DNA from: Selaginella moellendorffii
Taxonomy: Eukaryota; Streptophyta; Lycopodiopsida; Selaginellales; Selaginellaceae
Direction of reading: 5' to 3'
Length of the DNA: 64,000 nt
Assembly (NCBI RefSeq): GCF_000143415.4
Contig: NW_003314268.1
Coordinates: 3,113,502 to 3,177,501, forward strand
Position 1 is the first letter of the stretch. Each line of letters opens with the position of its first letter. The position numbers and the translations under genes are program-made. This document shows positions 1-11,189 of this stretch, piece after piece. Under the pieces are notes generated by a model that was not told where the DNA came from, did not search any database, and saw nothing but the letters and a program-made list of their open reading frames with translations.

Positions 1-557
1 ATGGAAATTCATATATGTCTATATTAGAGTAATATTTGGGACAAAATCTCACTGAAAACATCTTTATTTATGAAGAGCATATAGTGCTAAAAGTGAGTTC
101 CAGGTTTTGTATGAAATCCCCAAATTGAAAATAATATGGTTGAAACATCATAAGAATTGTGAACTAAGTTTTGGTATGATTTTTACTTAACTTTTTTTTT
201 TCTACAGATCATTCTTCAAAAGTATGAATTTGCTAAAGGTCAAAGAAACTAATAGGCTACTACCACTAGAAAGTCTGAAGAAGATCTTAGGATCTTACTT
301 TGTTACACTATAAATAACATAAAAATTGTGCCCTTACAATTTATAGCCTTGTTGTGGAAAAAAAACAGGGATCCTTAGCTTATGTTTACAAAAAACTAAA
401 ATCATTGTTAGCCATTTAATACCAATGATTACAAAATGTAGAGTTATGTTCAGTTTGGAGAAACTCATAGAAAACAAAAATGGCCCCATCTTTGATGCCA
501 ACACAAATGCAATTTGAATATCTAAGTATGTTAAACTATATAGTTTTTATTATGTTT
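1..557. other. AT-rich non-coding DNA
   Basis: I see no gene, RNA or recognisable element here. The sequence is AT-rich with stop codons in all frames. It lies outside the duplicated block that begins near 558. Confidence 0.6.
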
Positions 558-1635
558 TTGGTTTGCTTAGAGTAGTGTAGAATATACTTGGATATTCTAG
601 GATATTCCACTATCTAATGATTGTTATTCACTTGAATTAATCTCGTATTTGTAATTTTATAGATATAATTATAATTTATAAACTTTCCCAAATATTTCCT
701 TGTATATTCTAGTTTATTTAATGGTTGATATGTAATAAGATTAGTCTTTATAAACTTTCAGTTAATCAATTATATTATTAAATAATAATAAGAAATACTA
801 TTAAGCAAACCAAATGTTGCTGCATGCAACATGCAGCAAATTATTATTATTTTACTTATCAGAAAATTTATATTATTGAGACTTATTTCATAGCAAATTA
901 GTATAAGAATTCTAATTACAATGTTTAAGGCACTTTGTTTCTGTTTTTTTTTCTTAAATAACACATTTTTAGGGTAGATAAATACACTTGATGGCATATT
1001 TTAACTCTTGATTTTATGCATTCTGATCATATATACAATCTTAATTTCCAAAAGTATTTTCCAACAACAGCAATATAAATTTTAGTTGAGGACATAGTAG
1101 AACTTTAAGGAAGGCTCGCCCATATTGTGGAGGTTACATTAATGCAAACTATATAAATCAAGTTGTTGGAGAGCATTGATAATGTTCCTAAAACTTTATA
1201 CTTGAAAGATCCATCTTGTAATTCTTAGTGAATAATATTAATTTTTTTGTTTACTTACATAGGGAAGTAAACACTTTCAAGGATGGATGAGTTAAAGACA
1301 TTGCCATTTGATATTGGATAATATAGGCTTATAATAAACTGGGTAGATTAGATGGTCGGCTATGACATGAATAATTTGATCAAACTATAATCTATATGAA
1401 TAATTATATAGCATATAAACTCTAGAAAACTAATTGGATAACAATGTTTCAGAAAAACTATACACTATCTAGGCTATAAGAAAATTATGTGAAAAATCCA
1501 TATGAAAATGAAAATTTATACATAATGCTAAAAATATATTTAAAAAACAATACCAAAAGGATAGCCGCACACCAAATTTGCAGGTGGGAAAAGCCGTGTT
1601 TGATCGCTTCGTGGAGTCTGGACAGTGGCTCCAGT

Positions 1636-1835
1636 CCGTGTTACGAACACGGCCGGGATCCCGGCCGTGTTCACCGTGTTTCACGAACACGGCCATGGGT
1701 CGTGTTCCCACAGCCGTGTTCGTGAACAGTGGTCCGTGTTACTAACACGGACTGTGATCCCGGCGACCACGGCCGGGATCACGGTCCGTGTTAGTAACAC
1801 GGACCACTGTTCAGAATATTCTCGTGCAGAATATT
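1636..1835. repeat. Subterminal palindromic motif cluster of the hAT element
   Basis: The first 170 bp of the element repeat the hexamer-like core CGTGTT and its complement AACACG many times, often as back-to-back palindromes around GGGATCCC or TTACTAACACGG. A sparser version sits at the right end (4140-4225). hAT transposases bind clustered subterminal motifs, so this is probably the transposase-binding region; that role is inferred. Confidence 0.6.
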
Positions 1836-1932
1836 CTGGTTTTAGGGCGCACGGCATCACACGACAATCCAGCCAGGGCGCACCATTTCAGGGCACAGCA
1901 GCAGCAATCCAAGGCAAACAAGCATGGCGTAG

Positions 1933-3987
1933 CAATCCAGCATATTGCGAAAGCATCCTTCTTCGCAATGGTGGGATGAGGTAAGTGTTCTTGAGAGCAG
2001 GGGGCATGGCCACAAATTATGGTCATGCAAATATTGCCCAATGGTGAACAAACTGAGTGGTGTTGATCGTGTGCAAGCTCATCTGTTAGGAGAAGGCCCA
2101 GGCAGCAAGGATATTGTGAGTTGTCCTCTCATCCCAGGTAACAAGAAAGCGGATTTGCTCAATATGCAAAAGGTTATTGATTCCGAGAAAGGGGCAAGGG
2201 GGAAGAAACGGCTGAATGAATCTGGTGGTGCTTCTATGAGAATGGATGGCAATGTCCAAGGATTTCCACCGGTGGTATCATCCCAGTCAAGTGGAAGTGG
2301 CTGCAGTTCCCTGTTTTTTAGCAAACAGAGTCAAGTCCATATTGTTGATTCGATGGATCCTGAGCGGAAGAACCGAGTTGATGTGGCTATCGGAAGATTT
2401 TTCTGGAATGAACACATTCCATTTGTCAAGGCTCGGTCACCTTACTTCCTCAACATGATACAGGAAGTTGCCAGGCATGGTGTGCCTTATGCACCACCAA
2501 AATATGATGATCTCCGGGATAAGCTTTTGGTGAAAGAGAAACGATTCATTGACATTGAGATGGTGTCCTTGAGGAAGAAGTGGGAGCAGAGGGGTGTAAC
2601 CATATGCACAAATGGGTGGGCAGATAGGAGGAATCGGCATATCATGGGGCTTGTGGCATATAGTCAAGGATGAGGAGCTTTTTTGAAGGCTATCGACATT
2701 TCCTTAACAGGAAAAACAGCTGAAAATACTCTGCACTGCTGGGAAGAAGGCATTAACATTGTAGGTGCAGAGAACGTTGTTATGGTTGTGACCGATGGGG
2801 AAAATGCAAACAGAGCAGCAGCAGCACTTTTGCAACAGAGGTACCCGAAAATTCAATGGGCAGCATGTTTTGCCCATTGCTTGAACAATGCCTTGAAAGA
2901 CTTTGGTGTACTTCGATGGATGGCAACACTTCTGGAGCGTGGAAAGTCTTTGGTGATCTTCGTTAGAAACCACTCTCATATAGTGGCACTGCTGGCGGAG
3001 TTTACTCACAAGCGATTGCTGTGTTATTGTGATACCAGGTTCGGCTACAACTTCATTATGATGGAGAGGCTGGTGGAGCTCCGAGAAGCTTTACAACAGA
3101 TGTTCGTATGCCCTGCGTACAGAGCAAGGCTTGAGTTGAAGTCGAGAGCAGGAAGGGACAGTTATGCAACGGTTTTTGATGACAGTTTCTGGCAACAGGT
3201 TAAGGACATGCTAGAGGTGTCCAAGGATGTTATGCTGCTTCTTCGTGTTGTGGACGGTGATATATCTGCGATTGGAAAGATATATGAGTGCATGAACAGG
3301 TTGGATGCAAGTTTAGAGGAAGGACAGTCGGATTATGGCAGGTACAGGGAACTTCATCAGATCATGTCTAATAGGTGGCATGAGTATCACTCGCTCATGC
3401 ACTCGGTGGCGTACATGTTGGACCCCAAGTTTCAGGAGTATGAAAAGCATGCTAACAGAGAGGTCATGAAGGACTGGAATGCTTATCTGCTGGCCATGTT
3501 TACATCCAGTGAGAGGGATGTGATACGTGATGAGCTTTTAACTTACCGGAGGATAGGAGGCATTTTCAACTCATATGATGCTAAGGCTGATCGCACTAAG
3601 AGGGGAGCTGTACGTTGGTGGGAGGACTATGGTTATGAAACTCCAGCTCTTCAGAAGTTGGCCATTCGAGTTCTAAGTCAGGCATGCTCGTCATCCTCGG
3701 TGGAGAGATTGTTCAGTACTTTCGAGCATGTTTCTTCAAAAAAGAGGAACAGACTTACCATGGACAGAACAGCGGATCTGGTTTTTGTGGCTTGCAACAC
3801 CAGGTTGTTAACCTGCAAAAATGATTGTGATTACGACAAGTTTGTAAGCTACAAAGTCCTGGAGACAGTTCCTCATCCTGAAGACGAGCTTGAGTCAGGA
3901 CAGGAAGAGGAAGATGGAGATGATGTCGAAGATCGTGAGATCGAAGATCATGAGGTTGAAGATGACGATGAGATGCAGGATATTTGA
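1933..3987 (+). pseudogene. hAT transposase, nearly intact, one in-frame stop
   Basis: One reading frame runs from just after a stop at 1930 to 3987, broken only by TGA at 2671-2673; both halves are in the same frame with no indel. The N-terminal part has a BED-type zinc finger (W-S-C-x2-C followed by a spaced H and C at about 2020-2120), then a DUF659-like core spanning the stop (2400-2900), and near the C-terminus the hAT dimerisation motif with SSVERLFSTF and KRNRL (3700-3770). An acidic tail follows. The second catalytic Asp (VTDGENAN) and the Glu (SVERL) are visible, but the first site reads CTNGWADRR where relatives usually have DGW, so the first Asp appears changed to Asn. No ATG precedes the BED finger in frame; a 5' exon or start has been lost or lies upstream by splicing. 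The element is probably not autonomous now. Confidence 0.88.
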
Positions 3988-4233
3988 GTAGTTTAAAAGT
4001 GTGAAGTAGTTTATGTGCAAATAAAAATATTAAGAATAATATAATAAAATATAGCATATTCCTATAATAATATAATAAGAAATAGAATATAATTTTTAAA
4101 TAACATATTCTTAGAATATTCAGTAGAATATTCGTGAGCCACCGTGTGCCGTGATCGTGTTCCATGTTCGGGTTCCTGAAATCTGAGGCTCGTGTTCGTG
4201 TTCCGTGTTCGTGTTCGTAACCATGGCTCCAGT

Positions 4234-4486
4234 GACTTGGCTTGTGACATGCTCATGGTCAAGCTCTATTGCCTGTGGAAGGAGCAATCGCTCATTTTGC
4301 AAACCATGGCAGCCAAGTTTGGCATTTCCTGGATTGTCAATGGACAAGCAAACAGGTGGCATTGTAGTGGCTACACTCGGCAGTGCAGCGTGGGAGTAGA
4401 GAGAAGATCGAGGTATATTTTCATATCAAAAATTGGAAAACCTGAAAACACCGACATTTCTCAAGTGTTTATTGTTGGCTGAGCGC
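4234..4486 (+). pseudogene. Unrecognised coding-like fragment shared by both blocks
   Basis: The sequence continues across the hAT site from 1590-1635 and is matched at 22630-22963 in block B, where one short open frame reads through the empty site. I cannot assign it to a family. Frames differ between the copies by small indels, so it is either a decayed exon or untranslated DNA. The hAT element interrupts it in block A. Confidence 0.4.
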
Positions 4487-5822
4487 CTAAGTGATCTCTA
4501 GGAGGCACTTGCGTGCGTTCCACGCATTGAGCGCATCCTGAGGACTCCAGTTGGTGACTTGACGACCAACAAGAGTCTTGAGCATGCTATCGTAGAACCT
4601 CTTTTGCCCCCTGGCAAGCTCCGCTTCACCGCCAAGGGTAGGCATCTTGTTATACTCTTGTACCGTCCTGCAAGTCTGTCAATACCAAAGCGCTTGGAAA
4701 CGCGGCTCTTACCTGATGAAGAAGCGGCGAACCGGGTGAAGACCATTGTGGATTCTCATCTTGATCTTAGCGAAGTCCTTCCACGTTTCGAAGTTGTTCT
4801 GTAATTCGGTGCGGGTGAAGCTTGGAGTGAATTTCTTCGGATTCGCCTCCATCTTTTCTTCCGGGAACTCTGCGCACACGACCACAAATAGCTAGACGGG
4901 CAGCCGTTTTTGCAGTCATTTACCTTGCAAGCTGGCCTGATCAACCTGATTGTTCTCCACCCAAACGAAACCATCTATTTCCAGGATTCCGTAATACCAG
5001 TCATCCCAGTTATCCTTGTCACCGGCCTAGAAGACGATATGCTCATGATCCAAGTGACTAACTATTCTTACCATGGTGGTAACTGGCGGTCTGTAGCTCT
5101 TCGGATGCGCTGCTGTCTCCAGAAGTTCCTGTATGGCGTACATAGCTGGCCGGTAGAGATTCTCGACGCCCGCGTTGCGTTTGAAATCCAACGTCACCTT
5201 GAGCCGCAGGCCACGAAGCGTGTAGCGTTTAGTGTACACGTACATCTTCCAATCCGAATGGTGCCTCGGAGAAGAATTGCTCGCAGACTGAGGTTTATCA
5301 GCAGGTCATCTGTTGAAGAGTCCAAAGACTCTCAGAGTTGGGAAGGTTTTGCGCGTCAACCTGGGTCGCCTGTCTTCCTTGTCAACCTCATACTGGAGCA
5401 CAAAGTCCGCAGATGGCGATGACGGGGGCTCCTTTCCAAGTTCGCGGGGCCTTGTAAAGCGGCCAAGGTTCCGTAGCATCCTGTCCAGTATCGGTGCGAC
5501 CTGCATCTCTTCTTTGCAATCACCTTGGAACGAAGTCGAGTAGGCCACATCGTTGGCGATGAGCTTGTTGACGCAATGAAGAGCCTGACATCTCCACGGC
5601 AGCAAACCTATCGTATGAGGGCGCTTGCATAGAGAAGAAATGATTTTAACTTTTTTACCGTGATCTTTCATGACTAGCAAGTAGCATGCATTGGAGCATC
5701 GGCCACTTCAATATGGTTCTCCAATTCAGGTAGGACCTCTAGCACTACCTGTCTTTTCTGCTCTCCACATATCCTGACCACAGTCCAAAAGAGCCCCGGA
5801 ATTTCATCTTGTCGAACACTTT
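4487..5822 (-). pseudogene. Unrecognised minus-strand multi-exon pseudogene (block A only)
   Basis: Reading the minus strand from about 5822 down, coding-quality protein sequence runs in one frame from 5680 to about 4923, broken by stops at 5306 and 5027. It then splices through a GT-AG intron (about 4922-4865) to a charged exon rich in Lys, Glu and Phe, and through a second short intron to a last exon ending in TAG at 4487. Frames join correctly at both introns. A frameshift occurs near 5750. Stretches rich in W, Y and D (NWDDWYYGILEIDGF) look like a folded domain but I do not recognise the family. Two in-frame stops and a frameshift mark it as dead. It is missing from block B apart from a 41-bp inverted scrap at 22964-23004. 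Confidence 0.55.
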
Positions 5823-6308
5823 TATATTCCCCTCCATTTGAGTAGCAGCTGGAGAATAGGCTTCCGGACTTTCCAAGCTGGAAGTTCTGGAGAGAAGCAT
5901 GGCTATCCACCCACTCTTATAAAGTGTGCAAATTTTTAATTTTTTCCTTGTCAGTTTACTAGGGGGGAGTGTATCACATAATTGTTTACCTGAAATCACA
6001 TTCAAATACTTATCAATCAGTTCTTTCAAACATTCTCTTCTGCTAATGTCAAGATACAGTAATATTCTGTTGATATTGAAATCCAAGTAATTCACAAACC
6101 TATATCTTGAAATCGAAGTGTTCGGTTTTGAAATATAGATAAGTTCTATAGCTCAACTCAATTAAAATGCCTTTGAGCTGCTATCTTAGAGCCGAGAGAA
6201 GTTCCACTTTATTTTCAGTCTTGTCTTGGCAAATTTTACCATAGAGAAATCTCAAGCAGCCAATATAAAACCTTGCAAGAACCCTAATTTCTGGTGGTTA
6301 TTTGGGCA
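5823..6308. other. Intergenic, no gene seen
   Basis: AT-rich DNA between the minus-strand pseudogene and the peptide deformylase remnant. No convincing feature. It probably holds the promoters of the two flanking, divergently arranged pseudogenes. Confidence 0.4.
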
Positions 6309-7690
6309 ATGGCCGCAACTGGCGGTGATGTGCCGTCGCGTGGCGGAAATCCGTGGCGCCATCGAATGCTCGGAATGGATTCCTGGAAGCACGATCGAGA
6401 TTGAATGCGGGCACATTCCGGCAACAGCAGCAGCAGCGAGGATTTCAAGTGATAACGGCAGCTACACGACTGTTCACAGAGAGTGGAAGCCGATGGTGAA
6501 ATTGCGTGGTATAGGGTTCTTGCCTCCTGATTTTCTTGTTTCCTCGCAGCTGGTCCTGTGGATATCAATTCCAATCTTAGCTTTGTCTTGTATCCCGATC
6601 CCAAGCTCCGCGCGAGGAACATCCGCATCAATTCCTTCGATGATAATGTCAAGAAGCTTATGCTGGACGTGACGTACAGGTATGTTCCTCGCGAATTTCA
6701 TTACGTTGGCATGCCTTGTTTTCTTGTCTTTCTTTTCATTTTTGCCAGGAGAGATGGAGTAGGCTTGTCGACTCCACGATTAGGCAAAGGCAAAGGGTAT
6801 GTTTTCGTGAATCCAATGATTGTCAAGTTTGGGAAAGAGCGAGAAGCTGATACTCTAGAAGGATGCCTACCTTTTTACGGCGCTCAAGCCGATGCCTAGG
6901 TACTATTCCTTTTGTACATAGAGATTCTCTTTTATAACTTGCGTCTTTGTTTCCAGAGACCGATATCGATCTGAGTTGAAAGCTCAAGATATCAATGATG
7001 CTTTATTTCGTTAAAGTGGGATTTTTCATTATCCCACTTATAGTGTGTGGCCACATGCCATTTTTATAACAACAATAAAAAATTGAAGTTTTAACTTTAT
7101 AATTTATAAATTAAAAACTTTTCATATGATTTTGTGTTATAATATTGTGAAATATAAAAAAATAAATTAAAAAACTGATAGAAATATTAATAAATATTAA
7201 TTAAGTACTAGGAAATGGCATGTGGACACATGCTAATTAATGTCCCACTTTACTGAATAAGTCCCACTTTAATGAAATAAAGCTTAACGGGAAGAAATTT
7301 GGTACCACCTTCAGGGGCTGGACTGCTCGAATTTTCCGACATGAGTATGATCACCTGGAGGTAATGTCTCGTTTGTTTTTTTTCTGTGCAAACATCAAGG
7401 TGGCCGTGGTATTTGTTCGCACAGGGTGTCCTTTACATCGACCAGATGACTCCAAAAGCACTGAACTCAATTGGACAAGAACTTTTGGTAAGAGATTCCA
7501 TAGTTGTATGTGCCCTCATGTCGGCTTTGTTTGCAGAATCTGGAAGAGGAGTTTGAGAAGAGGTCTGGGACGCCTCGTCCCGATGTGGTTAAAGACAAAC
7601 TGTTAAGTTTGATCCCGGTCGTCTCCTGTGAAGATGCTCGGTTCGATTACGCGCTCCGTTTTCAACTAACCGGAAACTTCAGCTGACGAA
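6309..7690 (+). pseudogene. Peptide deformylase (organellar PDF1B-type), decayed
   Basis: Peptide deformylase removes the formyl group from nascent plastid and mitochondrial proteins. Recognisable pieces in order: a Gln/Arg/Ser-rich transit-peptide-like start (6309-6470, frameshifted), the N-terminal domain FVLYPDPKLRARNIRI (near 6575), motif 1 as GVGLSTPRLG (Gln replaced by Arg), motif 2 as EGCLPFYG (normally EGCLSFP), the strand LKAQDIN (6978-6996), and after a MITE the intact metal-binding HEYDHLEG across an intron at 7361-7424, then YIDQMTP and an E-rich C-terminal helix (7537-7610). About 15 residues after motif 1 are missing, there is a stop after motif 2, and a MITE splits an exon. Block B retains only the last exons (23005-23310). 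Clearly a pseudogene; family assignment rests on the motif order. Confidence 0.82.
6999..7284. mobile_element. MITE (about 285 bp) inserted in a deformylase exon
   Basis: The ends form an inverted repeat: GCTTTATTTCGTTAAAGTGG at 7000 matches the complement of the right end (7261-7283) with one mismatch, and a second inner inverted pair (GGCCACATGCCATT near 7050 and AATGGCATGTGGACAC near 7215) extends the foldback. The interior is AT-rich and non-coding. Deformylase coding sequence stops at 6996 and resumes at about 7289 in the expected order. A clean target-site duplication is not obvious, so the superfamily is left open. Confidence 0.75.
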
Positions 7691-8680
7691 GAACAATAAG
7701 CCTAAAAGCGAATCCAACCGGGCGGTGAGTGCCCTGCTTTTATTTCCATTGTGAAGATGGCTAGAAGCTGAACCTTTTCTCCTTTTCTTTTCTTGTGTGA
7801 TATTGTTTCAGAGTTTCAGAGTTGAGGATCCCGTGCCACACGAACTACCATCTGAAAGCGATATGGCCGACCTTCATATCATCCTGGTTAACGCTGAGAA
7901 GAGAATCAGAGCACTGACTGCCTCCAAAACTACATCGGTGAAAAAGGCCAGAAGAAGTGTGAAGAAGAAACATGGCCAGCTATGTGAGGCTCCATTGGGC
8001 GGGCCTTTTGTGTTGCCTCTCTCGAGGAGCCCAAGGAGGAGCTCTTGTTTTCCTGAAGTTCTTTCATACCCGACAATGGTTTATAGCAGCAAGGCTGACG
8101 CAATGCAGTTCTGAGGAAGAGTTGTGGCCATCACGGGTTGATAAATGGAGGTTTAGCAGTCCAGATGAAGACCTTTCTATTGGCTCGAGCACTTCAGCAG
8201 ATTTCGGTCAGATTACCGGTCAGAATTCGGTCTTAAGGAGAGAGAGTTTGGAAGTCCCATCTCTCGGACCTTTGGGACGACTTCGTTATTCTCCAGGTGC
8301 TTTAATTCAAGCAAGATACTCGAGCAACGTTGCGGCAGAAAGAAAGTGCAGCGCTCCGGGCGAGGAAGTGGTCCGAGTCTTCCGGACGGAGGCGCGAAAA
8401 TGAGGATATGTCCGGGAAAGCAGGTGTATCAACACAGGGAAGGCCGAGTTGCGACTCAGGAATTCAAACGCAACAACAGAGGTGGCAGCGAAAGCTCCGA
8501 AAGACCAGCGTCCGGAATCGGGAGAAGCAACTAGACGACGGCCAGGATGTTGAGATCGGCGTGGAAGGCTAGCAGGCAAAGTAAACAGTGTGGGCGCTAA
8601 CCTCGTGTTTTTGCAAAAACTTGCAGGAGGATACGTGCGGGATTGAAGTTTCCGCGGTTGCCAAGTTGTTTCCAGAAGGC
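7691..8680 (+). pseudogene. Unrecognised coding-like stretch, also in block B
   Basis: Copy B is 23280-24230. In both copies a splice acceptor (7812 here) leads into an open frame that encodes a Lys/Arg-rich segment (AEKRIRALTAS, then KKARRSVKKKHG) and an Arg/Ser-rich segment. Copy A stops by TGA at 8112-8114 where B has CGA, and B stops shortly after. A second frame further on reads like an organelle-targeting leader. The sequence is well conserved between copies but I cannot name a family. It may be the C-terminal extension of the deformylase gene or a separate gene. Confidence 0.35.
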
Positions 8681-8689
8681 TTAGCACTC

Positions 8690-8697
8690 TATAAAAT
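8690..8697 (+). promoter_or_regulatory. TATA box candidate for the lipase gene
   Basis: TATAAAAT, preserved in copy B near 24254. It lies only 27-34 bp before the ATG at 8724, so if used the leader would be almost absent, or the real start is the in-frame ATG at 8793. Confidence 0.4.
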
Positions 8698-8723
8698 CCT
8701 CTTTTTGATAAGGAGTTGTGGTC

Positions 8724-10528
8724 ATGTTTTCAAGCTATCCTCTTATTCTTCTCTTCGCTCTTGATCTTCGACATTGTGAGGCTTTTTCCAGTATGGGCAC
8801 TCGTGTCGCAGATGATAGATGCTATCTCGTAGCACACTATACGAGCGTGTGGTCGTACCTGTGGCCTCACATCTCGCATTCTTTGGACGTCGAGAGTGTG
8901 AACTTGGATTGGAGGGCGAGATTTTCTCTGTTTATGCTCCGGAGCGTGAGGTCTGTCTCTCAACCGCTGAAGCACTTTGGAAGATGGGTGGAGAAGGCAA
9001 TTAACCTTTGTGCATCCAATGGAGGAATTCTCAGGACCTTGTATACTCTTTCGATGGATCCACAAGGTAACTAGAATTGATTTCACGGTGTTGACTTTTA
9101 ATTGTGTGCTGTTCTTCCAGCGCTTGTTGATCCTTCCGAGGATTCGGAGAGCTACCTAACTTTCAACGGCCACATGGAACCAAGAATCAGCCTCCTCCAA
9201 GCCCCTTCGTCTCAGCGTCTGTGTCTTTCATGTCCAGACTCCAAAGCGGTAGCAGATGTTTGTGCTATGGCGTCTAAGGTTGCGTATGAGAACCCGAAGT
9301 TCATCGAATTTGTCGTGAATCAGAATTGGAAGGTAAGTCCAAGCCTTGCACAACCTCTGACTCCATCAGCTTCTCCTTCGCAGATGCATCTACTAGGAAC
9401 TTACAACTGTTGGAACGGTAAGAGGTCGCTATCCAGTTTCATCTGACGTTGCCCTCACCCTTTCATGCTACAGAGTTTCAGAAAAAAAACTCGACTCAAG
9501 CATTCATCTTCGCGGACCGGGAAACTGATGCCGGAGCCATCGTTCTTGCCTTCCGGGGAACGGAAGCCTTCAATGCATACGACTGGTGCACAGACTTGGA
9601 TTTCTCCTGGTACGAGCTCCCGCAGCTCGGCCGTGTCCATCTCGGATTCCTCGAAGCACTGGGCTTGGGCGACAGGAACAGGATGCAAAGCTTCCAGAGG
9701 TTGAAGCAGAACATCTACGAGAACTCGAGGACTCCGTTGTCACAGACTCCAACATCTGGATTACCCGACTTTGTCCTCAGCGATGAGACGAAGCTGCTCG
9801 CATACGACCACATCAGTGCGGAGCTCGTCACCATCCTCCGGAAACACAGAAACGCAAAGCTCTACATCACCGGTCACAGCCTCGGCGGTGCTCTGGCGAC
9901 GCTCTTCACCGCCATGCTCTTCTACAACCGGGAAGAGAATCGAGTCTTTTACAACACTGAGGACGACGTTGCCAGGAGGCTCGCGGCGCTCTATACGTTT
10001 GGCCAGCCCCGCGTTGGGGACAAGAGCTTTGCGTCCGTCATGGACACCAGCTTAAACAAGCCAACCATGAGGTACTTTAGAGTTGTCTACAATAACGACA
10101 TGGTAGCTCGAGTTCCCTTCGACAACTCTCTGTTTGGCTTCAAGCATTTCGGGAATTGCTGCTACTTCACTTACAACTACTCCCTCCAGGTACTTTACTT
10201 CGAGACACTGCTCTCTGTGTAGGATCCATATTAACGTTCTGCACAGATCCTTCCAGACGAGCCATTTCGCAATTTCTTCTCCCCGGTTTACATGGTGCTG
10301 TCCCGGCTTTACGCGCTGTTCGAGCTCGTCCAGAGCTTCTTCATGAGCTATAGATATGGCGGGGAGTTTAGCGAGACGAGGTTGTCCACTGTGGCAAGGA
10401 TTGCAGGCTTGCTCGTGCCTGGGATCGCCGGCCACAGCTTGGTGAATTACATCAACTGCGTCAGGCTGGGGCCCGACCATCTCGATCCGGCGTGCCTGCA
10501 AAACACGGAGTGGGATAAATCCCAGTAA
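8724..10528 (+). CDS. Class 3 triacylglycerol lipase, oil-body lipase (OBL) type, intact
   Basis: Five exons join in frame: 8724-9066, 9121-9332, 9384-9417, 9474-10189, 10247-10528; 528 aa. Introns are 51-57 bp with GT-AG ends. The N-terminal third has a hydrophobic leader, a W-x2-R region and NGGILRTLYTL, then the GHMEPR segment typical of OBL-type plant lipases. The alpha/beta-hydrolase domain has the oxyanion strand LAFRGTEAFNAYDWCTD, the nucleophile elbow GHSLGG (Ser332), the FGQPRVGD strand, a likely catalytic Asp in NNDMVARVPFDN and His in AGHSLVNYINCVRLGP. Such lipases hydrolyse triacylglycerol at lipid droplets. The N-terminus is shorter than I expect for OBL proteins, so an upstream exon is possible. 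The duplicate at 24288-26097 is dead, making this the only functional copy seen. Confidence 0.9.
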
Positions 10529-11189
10529 GCATCGCAACTTCGTACATGTCAAATAAAACTTACACATGGTGTCACTCAGAAAATATATAAAATGAACACA
10601 ATTACATTGCCTTCAAAACCGAATGCACAATGGAATTCTCTGTATGGAGACAGGGCTATTACTGGTGGAAGTGCAAGCATGGAATGAAACCATGCAATTT
10701 ATCCTTACCACCCAGAAAGGAACCATAGACAAAGCGTTGATGATCGACTCTATCCACCTCGACTATGAGTTCCACAAAAGATGGTGGCATGACTGTGTGG
10801 CTTGGACTGCTTGTTGCAACCAGATGTCCTCTATTTCTTAACTACAGCTCTAACTCTACAATATCTTTCCACTCCAAGATTGCCACTTGTGCAAAGAGTG
10901 CTTCCAAGTTGAAAAGGTTGTTGATGACTGTCGAACAACATTGATTCAAACATTCAATCCCATGGTTTTCAGAGAAATGGATTAAATGGAAAAGAGGTCA
11001 TCACACAGTGCCATCTGCTTGTCTTCTTCTACCAATGTGATCGGGCATGCCGGCTGTGACCTGCCTGTGGCATTTGGAGAGCAAGATGACTCAATGAACT
11101 ATGACAAACAAGCTGATTCTTTGGAGGTTAGAAGGTCCATGAAGGAGTTGCCTCTAAACCCAAGCAATACATTGGTAATACATTGGTAA
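10529..11189. other. Lipase downstream flank, shared with block B
   Basis: Sequence 10540-10860 closely matches 26100-26400. It contains short open frames only, which differ between copies and show no family resemblance. I see no gene. Confidence 0.5.

Larger units (their letters stand above)
1636..4225 (+). mobile_element. hAT-superfamily DNA transposon (2.59 kb) with 8-bp target-site duplication
   Basis: An exact 8-bp direct repeat, GCTCCAGT, flanks the element at 1628-1635 and 4226-4233. The paralogous block B has the uninterrupted site with a single GCTCCAGT at 22672-22679, so both boundaries are fixed by an empty-site comparison. The terminal inverted repeats are CCGTGTTACGAACACG on the left and, reading inward on the other strand, CATGGTTACGAACACG on the right: 13 of 16 positions match. 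An 8-bp duplication and short imperfect TIRs are typical of hAT elements. Inside is one transposase gene with a premature stop. Confidence 0.93.

Noticed and set aside
6993-7289. 6-bp target-site duplication (TCAATG/TTAACG) for the MITE
   Set aside because: Only four of six bases match and the exact ends are ambiguous, so I did not claim it.
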